Positions 26,413 through 35,861 of a DNA stretch of 64,000 nt are shown piece by piece. Under the pieces are notes generated by a model, which saw only the letters and a list, made by a program, of their open reading frames with translations, had not been told where the DNA came from and did not search any database. How positions within the stretch are numbered: the stretch's first letter is position 1; the number at the start of each line of letters is the position of its first letter. The DNA is taken from NCBI GenBank assembly GCA_963819685.1, contig CAWFXI010000010.1:62001-126000 (forward strand), in the 5' to 3' direction. This stretch comes from CAIUGU01 sp963819685 (lineage in GTDB: Bacteria; Pseudomonadota; Gammaproteobacteria; Steroidobacterales; Steroidobacteraceae). The position numbers and the translations under genes are program-made.

Positions 26413-28614
26413 TCAACCAAGCGCACTCTTGACGCGCTGGGGCGTCAGGGGCAGATCGCGAAGGCGCCTGCCTGTTGCATGAGTAAACGCATTGGCGATG
26501 GCCGCCACCGCAGGGCCTTGCGACCCTTCACCTGCCCCGAGCGCACGTTCGCCCGGCCGATTGATCAGCTCCACGGCCACTCGGGGCACTTCGGGAAACG
26601 TGAGGATCGGGTAGCTCGACCAGTCGCGCGCCGTGATGCGTTCACGGTTGAAACCGACCGCTTCCTTCAGCGTCCAGCTCGTCGACTGAATGATGCCGCC
26701 TTCGATCTGATTGGCAAGTCCGTCGGGATTGATGATCTGCCCGGCGTCGACCGCTGCATACGCTCGCGGGACAGTCAGTACCCCGGAAGCGCGATCGACT
26801 TCGATCTCCGCGACGACCGCCACGTAACAGGCCAGGTTCTTGTAGCGGGCAAAACCGATCCCTCGCCCGCGCGTGCCATCGCCCTTGTCTCGTGCACGCC
26901 ACCCCGCCATCGATGCAACCCGTTCGATGACTGCGCGCGCCCGGGAATCGGCAAGGTGATCGAGCCTGAACGCAACCGGATCGACGCCCGCCAGGAATGC
27001 GAGTTCATCGACAAAAGATTCCACCGCCCATACGTTGGCATAGGCGCCGAGCGTTCTGAGCGCCGACACCCGGATCGGCATCGGGACGATCAGGTGATTG
27101 ACGATGTGCTGGCGCGGAATGTCGTAAAGCGGAATGGCATTGCGGTCCCCACCGCCGGTGGGTTGCGCGATCATTCGCGGCGGAGCAGGCGCCAGCGGGT
27201 CAGCAATCGCCCATGCCGCCAGCAGATTGACGCCTCCAGGTTCGCCCGGTCGCGTCGTATGTGTGTTGCTCCACACGTCGTAATTCCAGTCGACGATGCG
27301 TTTGGCTTTCACCGCGCCAGTGATCCGCATCGTCATGGCTGCGCCGTACGGCGCCCATGAGAATTCATCGTCGCGCATCCATTGCACGCGCACCGGTCGC
27401 CCGGGTACGGCTCGCGCCAGCAGCGCCGCGTCCAGTGCCACATCGTCCGCACCGTTGTGCCCGTAACACCCCGACCCGGCAACGTGAATGCAACGGACGT
27501 TTGCAGCCGGTACTCGAAGAGCAGCGGCCATGGTCTCTTGCAGTGGAAAGACGCCTTGCGTGTGCGTCCAGACAGTCCACTGCCCATCGCTGACCTGGGC
27601 CACGGCGCAAGAGGGACCGATCGACGCGTGTGACAGATAAGGCTTGCGATAGATCGCTGTCAGGGATTGCGCATCAGCAGGCAAGGTTGCCTGTTTGTCG
27701 CTGATAACCTTGTCCTCGCTGGGCAACGACATCAGGTGTTCGTGGACATTCGCCGGATCGGGCAACTCGCGCCCGCCTGCCCAGCTGGCACTTGCGATAA
27801 GGGCCGCACGCGCCGCAATGGCCTGCTCTTCGCGTTCAGCGACCAGCCCGAGAAAATTGCCGTCGCGCACGACCGCCACGACTCCCGGCATGGCAGCAAC
27901 CTTGGGCTCATCGAACGAAGTCAGCGTGGCGCCGTAACGAGGTGGCCGCACAATGCGACCATGCAGCATCCCGGGCACTCGCACGTCCTGGACATAGGCG
28001 GGTTGACCAGTGAATTTGGCCGGAAAATCTGCGCGGACAACACGCTGCCCCACAATCTGGTAAGACGCAGCGTTTTTCGGCGCCACCGCACCGGTCGCCT
28101 CACGCCGCAACGACACCTCTCCTGCGAGTTCACCATATGTAATGCGACGCCCGTCGATCGTGCTGATGACCCCGTCCACCACTGTCAATGATTCCGCCGC
28201 AACGGTGAGCCGCTTCGCGGCCATCTCGACGAGCAGGGCGCGCACTTCTGCGCCAGCCAGCCGCAGCGCTGTGCCACTGTTCTCGATCGACTGACTGCCC
28301 GATGTCTGACCTTCATCCGGCGTCCTGCTGGTATCACCCGAAATCATCTGCACTCGGGAGAGCGGCAGATCGAGCTCCTCGGCCGCAATCTGCGCGAGCG
28401 CTGTCACGATGCCCTGACCGAGTTCCACCTTGCCGGTGCAGATCGTGGCGAGGCCTTGTGCATCGATGCGGATCCAGGCGTCGAGCATCCGGTTGTTGTT
28501 GAGGCTGCCCGGCAACCTCGCCTGGGCCAGGCTCCATTTCGCATCGAACGAAAAGGCAACGACCAGTGCGCCGAGCCCTGCGGTGAACGCGCGTCGCGTC
28601 AGTCGGGCAGTCAT
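26413..28614 (-). CDS. Molybdopterin-binding subunit, isoquinoline 1-oxidoreductase beta type
   Basis: The protein has 733 residues. The N terminus LTRRAFTAGLGALVVAF is a Tat signal. GKVELGQGIVTALAQIAAEEL and QMISGDTSRTPDEGQTSGSQS are typical of IorB-type xanthine-oxidase-family subunits. The C terminus has GGIIQSTSWTLKEAV and the conserved ALGAGEGSQGPAVAAIANA with the base Glu. It hydroxylates an aromatic heterocycle or oxidises an aldehyde using water, passing electrons to the FeS subunit. ATGA overlap with the FeS gene (28611-28614) means coupled expression. No separate FAD subunit is present, as in isoquinoline oxidoreductase. Confidence 0.9.
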   Translation of the reverse strand: MTARLTRRAFTAGLGALVVAFSFDAKWSLAQARLPGSLNNNRMLDAWIRIDAQGLATICTGKVELGQGIVTALAQIAAEELDLPLSRVQMISGDTSRTPDEGQTSGSQSIENSGTALRLAGAEVRALLVEMAAKRLTVAAESLTVVDGVISTIDGRRITYGELAGEVSLRREATGAVAPKNAASYQIVGQRVVRADFPAKFTGQPAYVQDVRVPGMLHGRIVRPPRYGATLTSFDEPKVAAMPGVVAVVRDGNFLGLVAEREEQAIAARAALIASASWAGGRELPDPANVHEHLMSLPSEDKVISDKQATLPADAQSLTAIYRKPYLSHASIGPSCAVAQVSDGQWTVWTHTQGVFPLQETMAAALRVPAANVRCIHVAGSGCYGHNGADDVALDAALLARAVPGRPVRVQWMRDDEFSWAPYGAAMTMRITGAVKAKRIVDWNYDVWSNTHTTRPGEPGGVNLLAAWAIADPLAPAPPRMIAQPTGGGDRNAIPLYDIPRQHIVNHLIVPMPIRVSALRTLGAYANVWAVESFVDELAFLAGVDPVAFRLDHLADSRARAVIERVASMAGWRARDKGDGTRGRGIGFARYKNLACYVAVVAEIEVDRASGVLTVPRAYAAVDAGQIINPDGLANQIEGGIIQSTSWTLKEAVGFNRERITARDWSSYPILTFPEVPRVAVELINRPGERALGAGEGSQGPAVAAIANAFTHATGRRLRDLPLTPQRVKSALG

Positions 28615-29075
28615 GTCGGCTTCGCCATGGCGTCGGCCGCGCGCAAGACGGCACGCACGATGCGATTGTGGGAACCGCAGCGGCAGAGATTCCCGGCCAG
28701 AGCGGTGCGAACGTCCGCATCAGAGGGTTTCGGCTGACGATCGAGCAGGGCTTTTGCCGTCATGATCATGCCGCTGGTGCAGTAGCCGCACTGCGCTGCC
28801 TGCTCGTCGATGAACGCGCGCTGCAACGCATGCATCTGCTCCAGCGTACCGAGTCCTTCCAGCGTCACCACACTCTTCTGCCCGATCGTGCTGATCGCGG
28901 CAACGCAGGAGCGCACGGGCTGGCCGTCGACCAATACCGTGCAGGCGCCACACTGAGCCAGGCCGCAGCCGAATTTGGCACCGTTCAACTGCAGATCGTT
29001 GCGCAGCACATACAGCAGCGGCGTGCCCGGCTCGGCTGGCACCGTGTGCACTGCGCCATTCACGTTGAGATCCAT
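28611..29075 (-). CDS. (2Fe-2S)-binding subunit, isoquinoline 1-oxidoreductase alpha type
   Basis: ATG 29075 follows AGGGGGG; 154 residues. The N-terminal plant-type ferredoxin domain has CGLAQCGACTVL plus a later Cys (RSC), and the C-terminal helical domain has CGYCTSGM and NLCRCGSHNRI. These are the two [2Fe-2S] clusters of xanthine-oxidase-family enzymes. It should be carried across the membrane together with the Tat-tagged large subunit, since it has no signal of its own. It is the first gene of the minus-strand operon with the large subunit and amidohydrolase. Confidence 0.92.
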   Translation of the reverse strand: MDLNVNGAVHTVPAEPGTPLLYVLRNDLQLNGAKFGCGLAQCGACTVLVDGQPVRSCVAAISTIGQKSVVTLEGLGTLEQMHALQRAFIDEQAAQCGYCTSGMIMTAKALLDRQPKPSDADVRTALAGNLCRCGSHNRIVRAVLRAADAMAKPT

Positions 29076-29267
29076 CGCCACGGCGAACCCCCCTCGTTCA
29101 GGCGGGTCTGTGCCCACCTGCAGTCGAGCGTTGCATAGTCGCGGACCTTTAGAAAGAGGCGCGAAGCAGGCCTTGACAGGTTGTCAGCGGAGGGAATGGG
29201 GGGGTATTGTCGTGAGGACAGTTGCCGACCCTCCTCACTGACTCGACTCACCCTGGTAGCTCCCGAA

Positions 29268-30353
29268 ATGAAACTGATAGTGCTCGCGGCAATGGGTTTG
29301 GCGTGCTCGCAGGTCATGGCACAGCAGACTGTTCCACAGGGCGCTGCTCCGGCAGCGAGTGCTCCGCGCCCTTCGACTGCCGACCCGTATTTCAACGCCG
29401 CCGACCCCAGCAAGCTGAGCTTTCCGCTCGCGGCGCCTGCGGGCAAGGATAGCGGCGCATTGCAGACAGCGCCGAAGGGCGCGGTCAACACCGGGCCCTT
29501 TGACGAGCAGTCGTGGAAGTACGGCCCCACCTACGACGCAGGAGTGGGCGGCAAGATCTGGAACCCGGTCAGACTGAAGATGCTGCAGGGCGAGAAGGTG
29601 AGCGGGGGCACTTTGTTCAGTGCCACGGATCCGGAAACCTATTGTGCAATGGCCAATGCAGGCTACGACTTCATCTGGACCGAGATGCAGCACAACACCC
29701 GCGACTGGAATCAGGTGGCGCGCATGTGGGCCGCGTGCCCGCACGCGAAGGCCGTGCCGGGCGTGCGCGTCTCGCACACGGACGAGCGCGAAATCCAGCA
29801 TGCCCTGGATGCAGGTGCACTGGTGGTCGTCGTGCCTACGGTCGATACCGTGGAGGAGGCCATTCTGGCGCGCAACTGGGTTTTCTGGCCGCCGCTCGGC
29901 AGGCGCAGCAACGGCGGCGGCCAGGCGTTCGGTCCTGCGATGTGGGGAACGGTGCCCGGCGGCTACCGCGCGACGGCCAACGACAATATCGTGCTGATCC
30001 TGATGATCGAGACGCTCGAGGGGTTGAAGAACGCAGCGGCGATCGCCAAGGTTCCCGGCGTCACGGCGGTGTTTGCAGCCAGCGGCGATCTCGCCAATTT
30101 CACCGGCTTTGCGCAAGGGTCGCCCGATTACGAACGCGTGATCAATATCGTCCACGATGCAGCGATCGCAGCGGGTAAACGGCTGTGTGGTCCATTGGCC
30201 TGGCGCGATCGTCCCGACTTCACCTGCTTCCAGGCCGGCAGCGAAATCGCGGCGATCACGCGTGGAGTGGCCGCTGAACTCGGGCCCCTTGCCAACACCC
30301 AGGGCAAGGTCGAGGCAGGTCCGCTCGCCGCCCCGCCTACTTCGGCACGGTGA
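29268..30353 (+). CDS. Exported HpcH/HpaI aldolase/citrate lyase family protein
   Basis: ATG 29268 opens a signal peptide (IVLAAMGLACSQVMA) and gives 361 residues. After a linker of about 95 residues comes an HpcH/HpaI TIM barrel: FIWTEMQHNTRD (in place of the usual EHG-type segment), VPGVRVSHTDEREIQHALDAGALVVVVP, LMIETLEGLKNAAAIAKVPGV (metal Glu) and FAASGDLANFTGF (metal Asp). Known members cleave 2-keto-3-deoxy acids or CoA thioesters with a divalent metal, normally in the cytosol. Export is unusual. It is divergent from the FeS subunit gene (192 bases) and overlaps the PQQ dehydrogenase gene tail-to-tail by 17 bases. Confidence 0.75.
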   Translation: MKLIVLAAMGLACSQVMAQQTVPQGAAPAASAPRPSTADPYFNAADPSKLSFPLAAPAGKDSGALQTAPKGAVNTGPFDEQSWKYGPTYDAGVGGKIWNPVRLKMLQGEKVSGGTLFSATDPETYCAMANAGYDFIWTEMQHNTRDWNQVARMWAACPHAKAVPGVRVSHTDEREIQHALDAGALVVVVPTVDTVEEAILARNWVFWPPLGRRSNGGGQAFGPAMWGTVPGGYRATANDNIVLILMIETLEGLKNAAAIAKVPGVTAVFAASGDLANFTGFAQGSPDYERVINIVHDAAIAAGKRLCGPLAWRDRPDFTCFQAGSEIAAITRGVAAELGPLANTQGKVEAGPLAAPPTSAR

Positions 30354-32361
30354 ACGCGATGAACTCGCCGCTGTAGCCTGCCCCCGAGATCGGGACGACC
30401 AGGTACTGCTTGCCGTTCAGCATGTACGTCATCGGCGAACCGGTTTGCGGTGCGGGCATGTAGACGGCGCCGACCTCGGCACCTGTAGCTTTGTCGTAGG
30501 CACGGAGCATCGCGCCACGTCGCCCCCCCGGTGTCGTGCCGAATCCGGGTTCTCCTGAGATCACGAGCGAACCGGAGACGAGAACGCCGGTACGACCGCT
30601 CGCGCGTCCGGTACGCGGGATGTTCAGGCCCTTGAGCGCAGGATGATTCTTGAGCGCATCGGGTGTTTCGCCGTGCGGTACCTGCCACGCGATCTCACCT
30701 TTGTTGAGATCGATTGCCGAGATCGTTCCATACGGTGGCTTCAACAGCGGCAAGCCTTGCACCGTCACTGCAGCGCCGGCGGCTTCCCCCGAAGAAGCTC
30801 CCACCGCCGGCACCACGGGAGGCGCGCTCGGATCGCGGGCCTGTCCATTGACGTAGGCGAACTCTTCAGGCTTCGGGCCGGGCACGAGCCCGATCACCGA
30901 CGGATTGCGGAACGTGTAGACGTAGAACCTGTTTGTCTCCGGATCGAGCGCGCCCCCTGCCCAGTTCACGCCCCCGGTAGAGGACGGCACCATCAGCAGC
31001 CCGAGCGGTCCTTCCCATTTGCTCACCGGCGGCGGTGTGAACAGCGGTCCCATCTTGTACCGAGACACGATTTTCAGCGCTTCCGCGCGCAGCTCCGGCG
31101 TGAAGTCGATCAGGTCGTCGACGGAGATACCCTGCAAGTCGAAGGCCGGCGGCTTGGTGACGTGTGGCTGCGTCGGCGAGTACCACTCGCCAGGCACGTC
31201 GCCCTTGGGCACGGGCCTCTCCTCGATCGGCCACACGGGTTCTCCCGTGACGCGATCGAGGACGTACAGCCAATTCTGTTTGGTCGGCTGCGCGATGGCC
31301 TTGATCAGCCGGCCGTTGACGGTAATGTCCGCGAGTACGGGCGCAGCGGGCGCGTCGAAGTCCCAGACTCCGTGATGAACCATCTGGTAGTGCCACTTGC
31401 GCTTGCCGGTCTTGAGATCCAGCGCAACGATACTTTCGCCGAACAGCCCCGCCCCTGGCCGGTGCCCGCCGTAGTAATCACCGGTGGGCAGCTCGACGGG
31501 CATGTAGACCAGTCCGAGTTCTTCGTCCACCGACATCTGTGCCCAGACGCCGCCGTTACCTGTGTAGGAAGCCGAGTCCTTCTCCCAGGTGTCGAAGCCG
31601 AACTCGCCTTTGAGCGGAATCGTGTGAAAGATCCACAGCCGCTTGCCCGTTCGCACATCGAACCCGCGGATGTAGCCCTTTTCGTGTATCCGGCTCTTCG
31701 GGACGCTGCCCGGCAGATGTGCCGCCCCTACTACGATGACGCCCTTCGCGATGATGGGCGCTGCATGCAGCCCGATTTCCCCCGTTTCAAGATCGATGAC
31801 CTGATCGTCGTTGAGCTTGAGATCCACCACACCATTGGTGCCAAAACCGCGCACGGGCAGTCCCGTCTTCGCATCGAGGGCCACCATCCGATACCCGGGA
31901 GTCACATAGACGATGCGGCTCTCGCGCCCATCGCTCCAGTACGCCAGCCCGCGTCCGGAAAGACGGCGCGGGGCAGCTTCCCCTCGCTTGCCCTCGTCTT
32001 CACGGTGCATCCACAGCATCTCGCCCGTGGCTGCATCGAGCGCAACCACGGCCCGTCGACTGCCGGCCGTCGTATACAGCACGCCACCCACCATCAATGG
32101 CGTTGACTGCAGATTGAATTCCGGCTGCGGACCCAGCGCATCTGTCTTGAATCTCCAGGCGACTTCGAGATCCTTGAAATTGTCGCGGTTGATCTGGTCG
32201 AACGGCCGATAGCGCCGGCTGGCGAGATCGCCGCCGTACGTGCTCCATTCGTTTATCGAGTTCGCTGCTGGCGGTGGTGCCGCGGCGCCGTAGCTGGACC
32301 CGGCAAAATGGGCGACGACAACACACGCAACACCGGCTGACCAGCGAGATGAACACGACAT
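30337..32361 (-). CDS. PQQ-dependent dehydrogenase (quinoprotein, glucose-dehydrogenase-like)
   Basis: The protein has 674 residues, with a Sec signal peptide (CVVVAHFAGSSYGA) and AGGGGG before ATG 32361. The mature protein starts NEWSTYGGDLASRRYRPFDQI and carries propeller W-motifs (VALDAATGEMLW, YDKATGAEVGAVY, SAIDLNKGEIAWQVP), typical of soluble PQQ enzymes related to membrane glucose/alcohol dehydrogenases. It ends MTYMLNGKQYLVVPISG as in that group. No c-type haem domain is present. It oxidises an alcohol, sugar or aldehyde in the periplasm; substrate unknown. No pqq synthesis genes are in the window. Confidence 0.85.
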   Translation of the reverse strand: MSCSSRWSAGVACVVVAHFAGSSYGAAAPPPAANSINEWSTYGGDLASRRYRPFDQINRDNFKDLEVAWRFKTDALGPQPEFNLQSTPLMVGGVLYTTAGSRRAVVALDAATGEMLWMHREDEGKRGEAAPRRLSGRGLAYWSDGRESRIVYVTPGYRMVALDAKTGLPVRGFGTNGVVDLKLNDDQVIDLETGEIGLHAAPIIAKGVIVVGAAHLPGSVPKSRIHEKGYIRGFDVRTGKRLWIFHTIPLKGEFGFDTWEKDSASYTGNGGVWAQMSVDEELGLVYMPVELPTGDYYGGHRPGAGLFGESIVALDLKTGKRKWHYQMVHHGVWDFDAPAAPVLADITVNGRLIKAIAQPTKQNWLYVLDRVTGEPVWPIEERPVPKGDVPGEWYSPTQPHVTKPPAFDLQGISVDDLIDFTPELRAEALKIVSRYKMGPLFTPPPVSKWEGPLGLLMVPSSTGGVNWAGGALDPETNRFYVYTFRNPSVIGLVPGPKPEEFAYVNGQARDPSAPPVVPAVGASSGEAAGAAVTVQGLPLLKPPYGTISAIDLNKGEIAWQVPHGETPDALKNHPALKGLNIPRTGRASGRTGVLVSGSLVISGEPGFGTTPGGRRGAMLRAYDKATGAEVGAVYMPAPQTGSPMTYMLNGKQYLVVPISGAGYSGEFIAFTVPK

Positions 32362-32415
32362 GACAACCCCCTGCTTACTTGCTTCTTGTTACGTTGCCGA
32401 AGTCCGCATCACTCG

Positions 32416-33363
32416 TCAGCGTGCGGCTGCGCCCCAGCCGGCGGCGAGCAGGTACTGCTCGAACGTCATGAGCCACGGATACCGGGCACGCAGCGCCGCG
32501 ACGTCTACGGGATCGCTATTCTCAAGGTACCAGCTTTCGCGCGCGACCGCGGTGGGTGTGGCCGTCGCCTTGTAGTCCTCCCACGGAATCTGGCGGTAAC
32601 GCACCGGCTTGCCCAACACCCGGCTCATCGCCGCGGCGATATTCGCGTAACTGATCTGGTCACCCGCAATCGTTTCGGCCCGACCGAGCCAGGTATCGGG
32701 ATGCTCGAACGCCTCCGCGGCGAATTTACCGATGTCCCGCGGTGCAATGTAGACGCGCGCGAGGTCTGCCGGTAACGGGCCACTGAACTCGCCGTTTTGT
32801 GCGTCTGCACGAAACTCCTCGAAGCCGCTCATGAAGCTCGCCGGCCGGATGATCGTGAATGGCAACTTAAGGGAACGGACGTGGTTTTCAATCTCGAGCT
32901 TGCTCTCGAACTGCGGTACGCCCGTTCCGAGGGGAGCCTTGGCCACCGACGTATAGACAAAGTGCTTCACGCCCGCACGCCTGGCAGCGTCTGCGAAAGC
33001 CTTGCCCTGACGGATCTCGCCGTCGACACCCACGCCGCGATACTGCTGGACCGAGAACGCTCCATAGGCGCCGGCGAACGCCCGGTCGAGCGAAGCCGCA
33101 TCATCGAAGTCACCGCGAACCATCTCGACACCGAGCGTCGCCAGTTCCTTCGCGGACGGGCTGTCCGGATTTCGGGTCAACCCCCTGACGTGGTAGCCCA
33201 GCGTCGCGAGCTCCCGGGCAACAGCGCCTCCCTGCGTGCCTGTCGCACCCGCCACGAGAATGATGCGCGCACTGCGATCGAGCTGTTGTGCAGAAGCCGG
33301 CGCTGTCCCTGCGATCAATGCCGCCAGGGAAACACCCAGCGCCCAGAGCAGGTGACTCTTCAT
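32416..33363 (-). CDS. NmrA family NAD(P)-binding protein with a Sec signal peptide
   Basis: The protein has 315 residues. The first 25 form a clear Sec signal (LLWALGVSLAALIAGTAPASA-QQ). The rest is an NmrA/HSCARG-like atypical SDR: ILVAGATGTQGGAVARELA, a following Arg pair (RGLTRNP), GDFDDAASLDRAF, VYTSVAK and FTIIRPASFM. This fold binds NADP(H) as a redox sensor or reductase in the cytosol. A Sec-exported copy would have to bind the cofactor outside the cytoplasm, which is odd. Its start overlaps the HAD gene stop (33360-33363). Confidence 0.8.
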   Translation of the reverse strand: MKSHLLWALGVSLAALIAGTAPASAQQLDRSARIILVAGATGTQGGAVARELATLGYHVRGLTRNPDSPSAKELATLGVEMVRGDFDDAASLDRAFAGAYGAFSVQQYRGVGVDGEIRQGKAFADAARRAGVKHFVYTSVAKAPLGTGVPQFESKLEIENHVRSLKLPFTIIRPASFMSGFEEFRADAQNGEFSGPLPADLARVYIAPRDIGKFAAEAFEHPDTWLGRAETIAGDQISYANIAAAMSRVLGKPVRYRQIPWEDYKATATPTAVARESWYLENSDPVDVAALRARYPWLMTFEQYLLAAGWGAAAR

Positions 33364-34376
33364 GGCGAAGCCTTGGGTGGGGGAACGGATGGAAAGATCA
33401 CGCGCCAGTCCTGCTGCATGTCGACCACAGTCCAGCGACGAGCGCTCGCTTCGTCAAGGGCCTTGTCGAGTCGTCCAATCGATGATTGCCGGTCATAGGC
33501 GTACTCACGCTGTGCATCCGTGTGATGCACAAGGCCCAGGAAGCGCTTCCCGCTGCCTGCGGCCGTCCACTGCAGCATTTCGCGATCGCCGTCGGAGTTG
33601 CCGAACGCCAGAATGGGGCGGCGCCCGATGAATCGATTGATGCCCACCGGCTTGCCGGGCCCGTCGTCGACGAACTCCACCTCGCCCTTCTTCAGGAGTA
33701 CCGGCTTCCCGTCCTTGCCGGGCTGAAAGGCGACCACGCCGGAGGAGCCGATGACCTGCTCGGGAGGAATGCCGTAGACGCGCTCGGCGAAGACCCGCAT
33801 GAATTCGACGCCGCCTCCCGATACGATGAACGTCTTGAAGCCGTTATCACGCAGAAACCCAAGCAGCTCCAGCATCGGCTGATAGGCCAGTTCCGTGTAA
33901 GGCCGATTGAAACGCGGATGACGCGCTTTGGAGAGCCACTCTCCAGCAACTTTGGAGAATTCCTCAGTCGTAATCCCTGCATGCGTCGCCGCCATGAGCT
34001 GGAGGAGGCCTTTCTCGCCCGCAGCGCCGAGCGCCTTCAGGTCGCCATCGATCACGGCCTTGAACGGTTGCTGGTCCTTCCATTCCGGATGCTGGGGCGC
34101 AAGGGCTCTGACGCGGTCGATCGCGAAGGCAAACTGGAAATAGACGGGTTGCTCCGCCCACAGCGTGCCGTCGTTGTCGAAGACGGCAATGCGTTCGGCG
34201 CGATTCACGAAGTCTGGACTGCCTTCCCGGGTCACGCTGGTCACGAAATCGACGATGGCCTGCTTGGACGCGCCAGTATTCCAGGAAGGTAAAGGTTCGG
34301 CAGCAGCAGCGACCCACCCGATCAGCAACCCCGCAGCAACGAGAGCGACTCGAGCGCTTGAACTCATGAAACGCAT
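33360..34376 (-). CDS. Exported HAD-family phosphatase
   Basis: ATG 34376 has AGGTG upstream; the product has 338 residues with a signal peptide (VALVAAGLLIGWVAAAA). HAD motifs are present in order: AVFDNDGTLW (nucleophile Asp and acid Asp), FIVSGGG (motif II), KPVLLKKGEV (Lys) and AFGNSDGDREML (motif III). A cap domain lies between motifs I and II. The motifs most resemble periplasmic non-specific acid phosphatase-like HADs. It overlaps the NmrA gene by ATGA, so both are translated together. It is divergent from the aminotransferase gene (88 bases). Confidence 0.82.
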   Translation of the reverse strand: MRFMSSSARVALVAAGLLIGWVAAAAEPLPSWNTGASKQAIVDFVTSVTREGSPDFVNRAERIAVFDNDGTLWAEQPVYFQFAFAIDRVRALAPQHPEWKDQQPFKAVIDGDLKALGAAGEKGLLQLMAATHAGITTEEFSKVAGEWLSKARHPRFNRPYTELAYQPMLELLGFLRDNGFKTFIVSGGGVEFMRVFAERVYGIPPEQVIGSSGVVAFQPGKDGKPVLLKKGEVEFVDDGPGKPVGINRFIGRRPILAFGNSDGDREMLQWTAAGSGKRFLGLVHHTDAQREYAYDRQSSIGRLDKALDEASARRWTVVDMQQDWRVIFPSVPPPKASP

Positions 34377-34464
34377 GGCACACCTGAAGTGAAGGTTGTT
34401 GGCAGTCAACATCGGTTCGCCCGGATGACAAGGACATTCGCAGGCGCATGCTACTCTGACCGGC

Positions 34465-35811
34465 ATGATCAATCGAGTCAGGCTTGCTGAGCTCCGCCAG
34501 CACGAAGAGCAGCGCTTTATCGACCAGCATCCGCAATCGGCAGTGATGGCGGTGGATGCAAGACGCCATCTGCTGGGCGGTGTGCCGATGGCATGGATGA
34601 CGCGCTGGCCCGGGTCGTTTCCCCTGTTCTTCGCCACAGCCGCGGGCGCGCGCTTCACCGATGTCGACGGCCATGAGTATGTGGACTTCTGCCTCGGGGA
34701 TACCGGCGCGATGACGGGTCACGCGCTGCCGCAGGTCGCGCAGGCGCTGCACACCCAGGCCTCACGCGGCATCACCACCATGCTGCCGAATGCGGATGCA
34801 GCCTGGGTGGGTGCCGAACTCTGTCGGCGCTTTGGCCTGGCCGTGTGGCAGATGGCCATGACGGCGACCGACGCGAATCGCTTTGTACTGCGCTTTGCGC
34901 GCCATCTCACCGGCCGCGACAAAGTGCTGGTCTTTGACTGGTGCTATCACGGCAGTGTCGACGAAACCCTGGTGATAAGAGGTCCGGATGGCAAGCCGCA
35001 AGCGCGTCCGGGCAACATCGGCCCACCTGTGCATCCCGCGCAGACAACGGTCGTGGTGCCGTTCAACGATCTGCAGGCGCTCGAGCAGGCACTCGCGCAA
35101 GGCGATGTTGCCTGCGTTCTGGCGGAACCCGCGCTGACCAACATCGGTATCGTACTGCCCGAGCCGGGCTATCACGCTGAACTGCGCCGTCTGACCCGGC
35201 TTCACGGCACCTTGCTGGTGATGGATGAAACGCACACGATCTGCGTGGGACCAGGGGGAGCGACCGCCGCGTGGGGTTTGCAACCCGATTTCCTGGTGAT
35301 CGGCAAGACCATTGGTGGCGGCATGCCTGCTGCAGCCTATGGCATGACCACTGTGATTGCCGAGCGACTCATGCCTGCCCTGTGCGGCGATTCGATTGAT
35401 GTCAGCGGTATCGGTGGCACCCTCACGGGCAACGCGCTCGCACTTGCGGCCGTGCGCGCAACGCTGTCGAGCACGCTGCTTGAAGCAGACTTCGCGCAGA
35501 CAATTCCGCTTGCCACTGCCTGGGCCCAGGGCGTGCAATCAACCATCGATGAATATCGCTTGCCGTGGAGCGTGCAGCAGCTCGGCGGTCGCGCCGAATA
35601 CTGGTTCTGCCCGCCCCCTGAGGACGGTGCAGCCGCCGCCGCGTCGATGGATCATGAGCTGGATGCCTTCATGCACCTGTGGGCACTCAATCGGGGCATC
35701 CTGCTCACGCCCTTCCACAACATGGCGCTGCTATCGCCGTACCACTCGCAGGCGGACGTGGATCTGCATACCTCGGTGTTTCATGCGGCCGTGGCCGCAC
35801 TGCTTGCATGA
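34465..35811 (+). CDS. Class III aminotransferase (glutamate-1-semialdehyde-aminomutase-like)
   Basis: The protein has 448 residues. PLP-site motifs: DVDGHEYVDFCLGDTGAMTGHA, YHGSVDE, VMDETHTI (Asp holding the pyridine nitrogen) and FLVIGKTIGGGMPAAAYG (Schiff-base Lys). The order and the TGAMTGHA phrase fit the glutamate-1-semialdehyde 2,1-aminomutase subgroup, but the heme-pathway enzyme has a different glycine-rich loop, so a catabolic beta- or omega-transaminase is more likely. No signal peptide. It lies upstream of an M20D amidohydrolase on the same strand (50 bases), which may supply its amine substrate. Confidence 0.82.
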   Translation: MINRVRLAELRQHEEQRFIDQHPQSAVMAVDARRHLLGGVPMAWMTRWPGSFPLFFATAAGARFTDVDGHEYVDFCLGDTGAMTGHALPQVAQALHTQASRGITTMLPNADAAWVGAELCRRFGLAVWQMAMTATDANRFVLRFARHLTGRDKVLVFDWCYHGSVDETLVIRGPDGKPQARPGNIGPPVHPAQTTVVVPFNDLQALEQALAQGDVACVLAEPALTNIGIVLPEPGYHAELRRLTRLHGTLLVMDETHTICVGPGGATAAWGLQPDFLVIGKTIGGGMPAAAYGMTTVIAERLMPALCGDSIDVSGIGGTLTGNALALAAVRATLSSTLLEADFAQTIPLATAWAQGVQSTIDEYRLPWSVQQLGGRAEYWFCPPPEDGAAAAASMDHELDAFMHLWALNRGILLTPFHNMALLSPYHSQADVDLHTSVFHAAVAALLA

Positions 35812-35861
35812 ACCTGACGGGGAAAGCGCAGTTTGTCGGTCGAAGGATCGGGAGGAATCGC

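Noticed and set aside
26269..27360. 363-codon plus-strand frame over the molybdenum subunit
   Set aside because: Antisense to a gene with strong family motifs; Arg/Cys/His-rich with no signal or domain.
30643..32106. 487-codon plus-strand frame opposite the PQQ dehydrogenase
   Set aside because: Arg/His/Gly-rich shadow without domains, fully antisense to a gene with clear quinoprotein motifs; long open antisense frames are common in GC-rich DNA.
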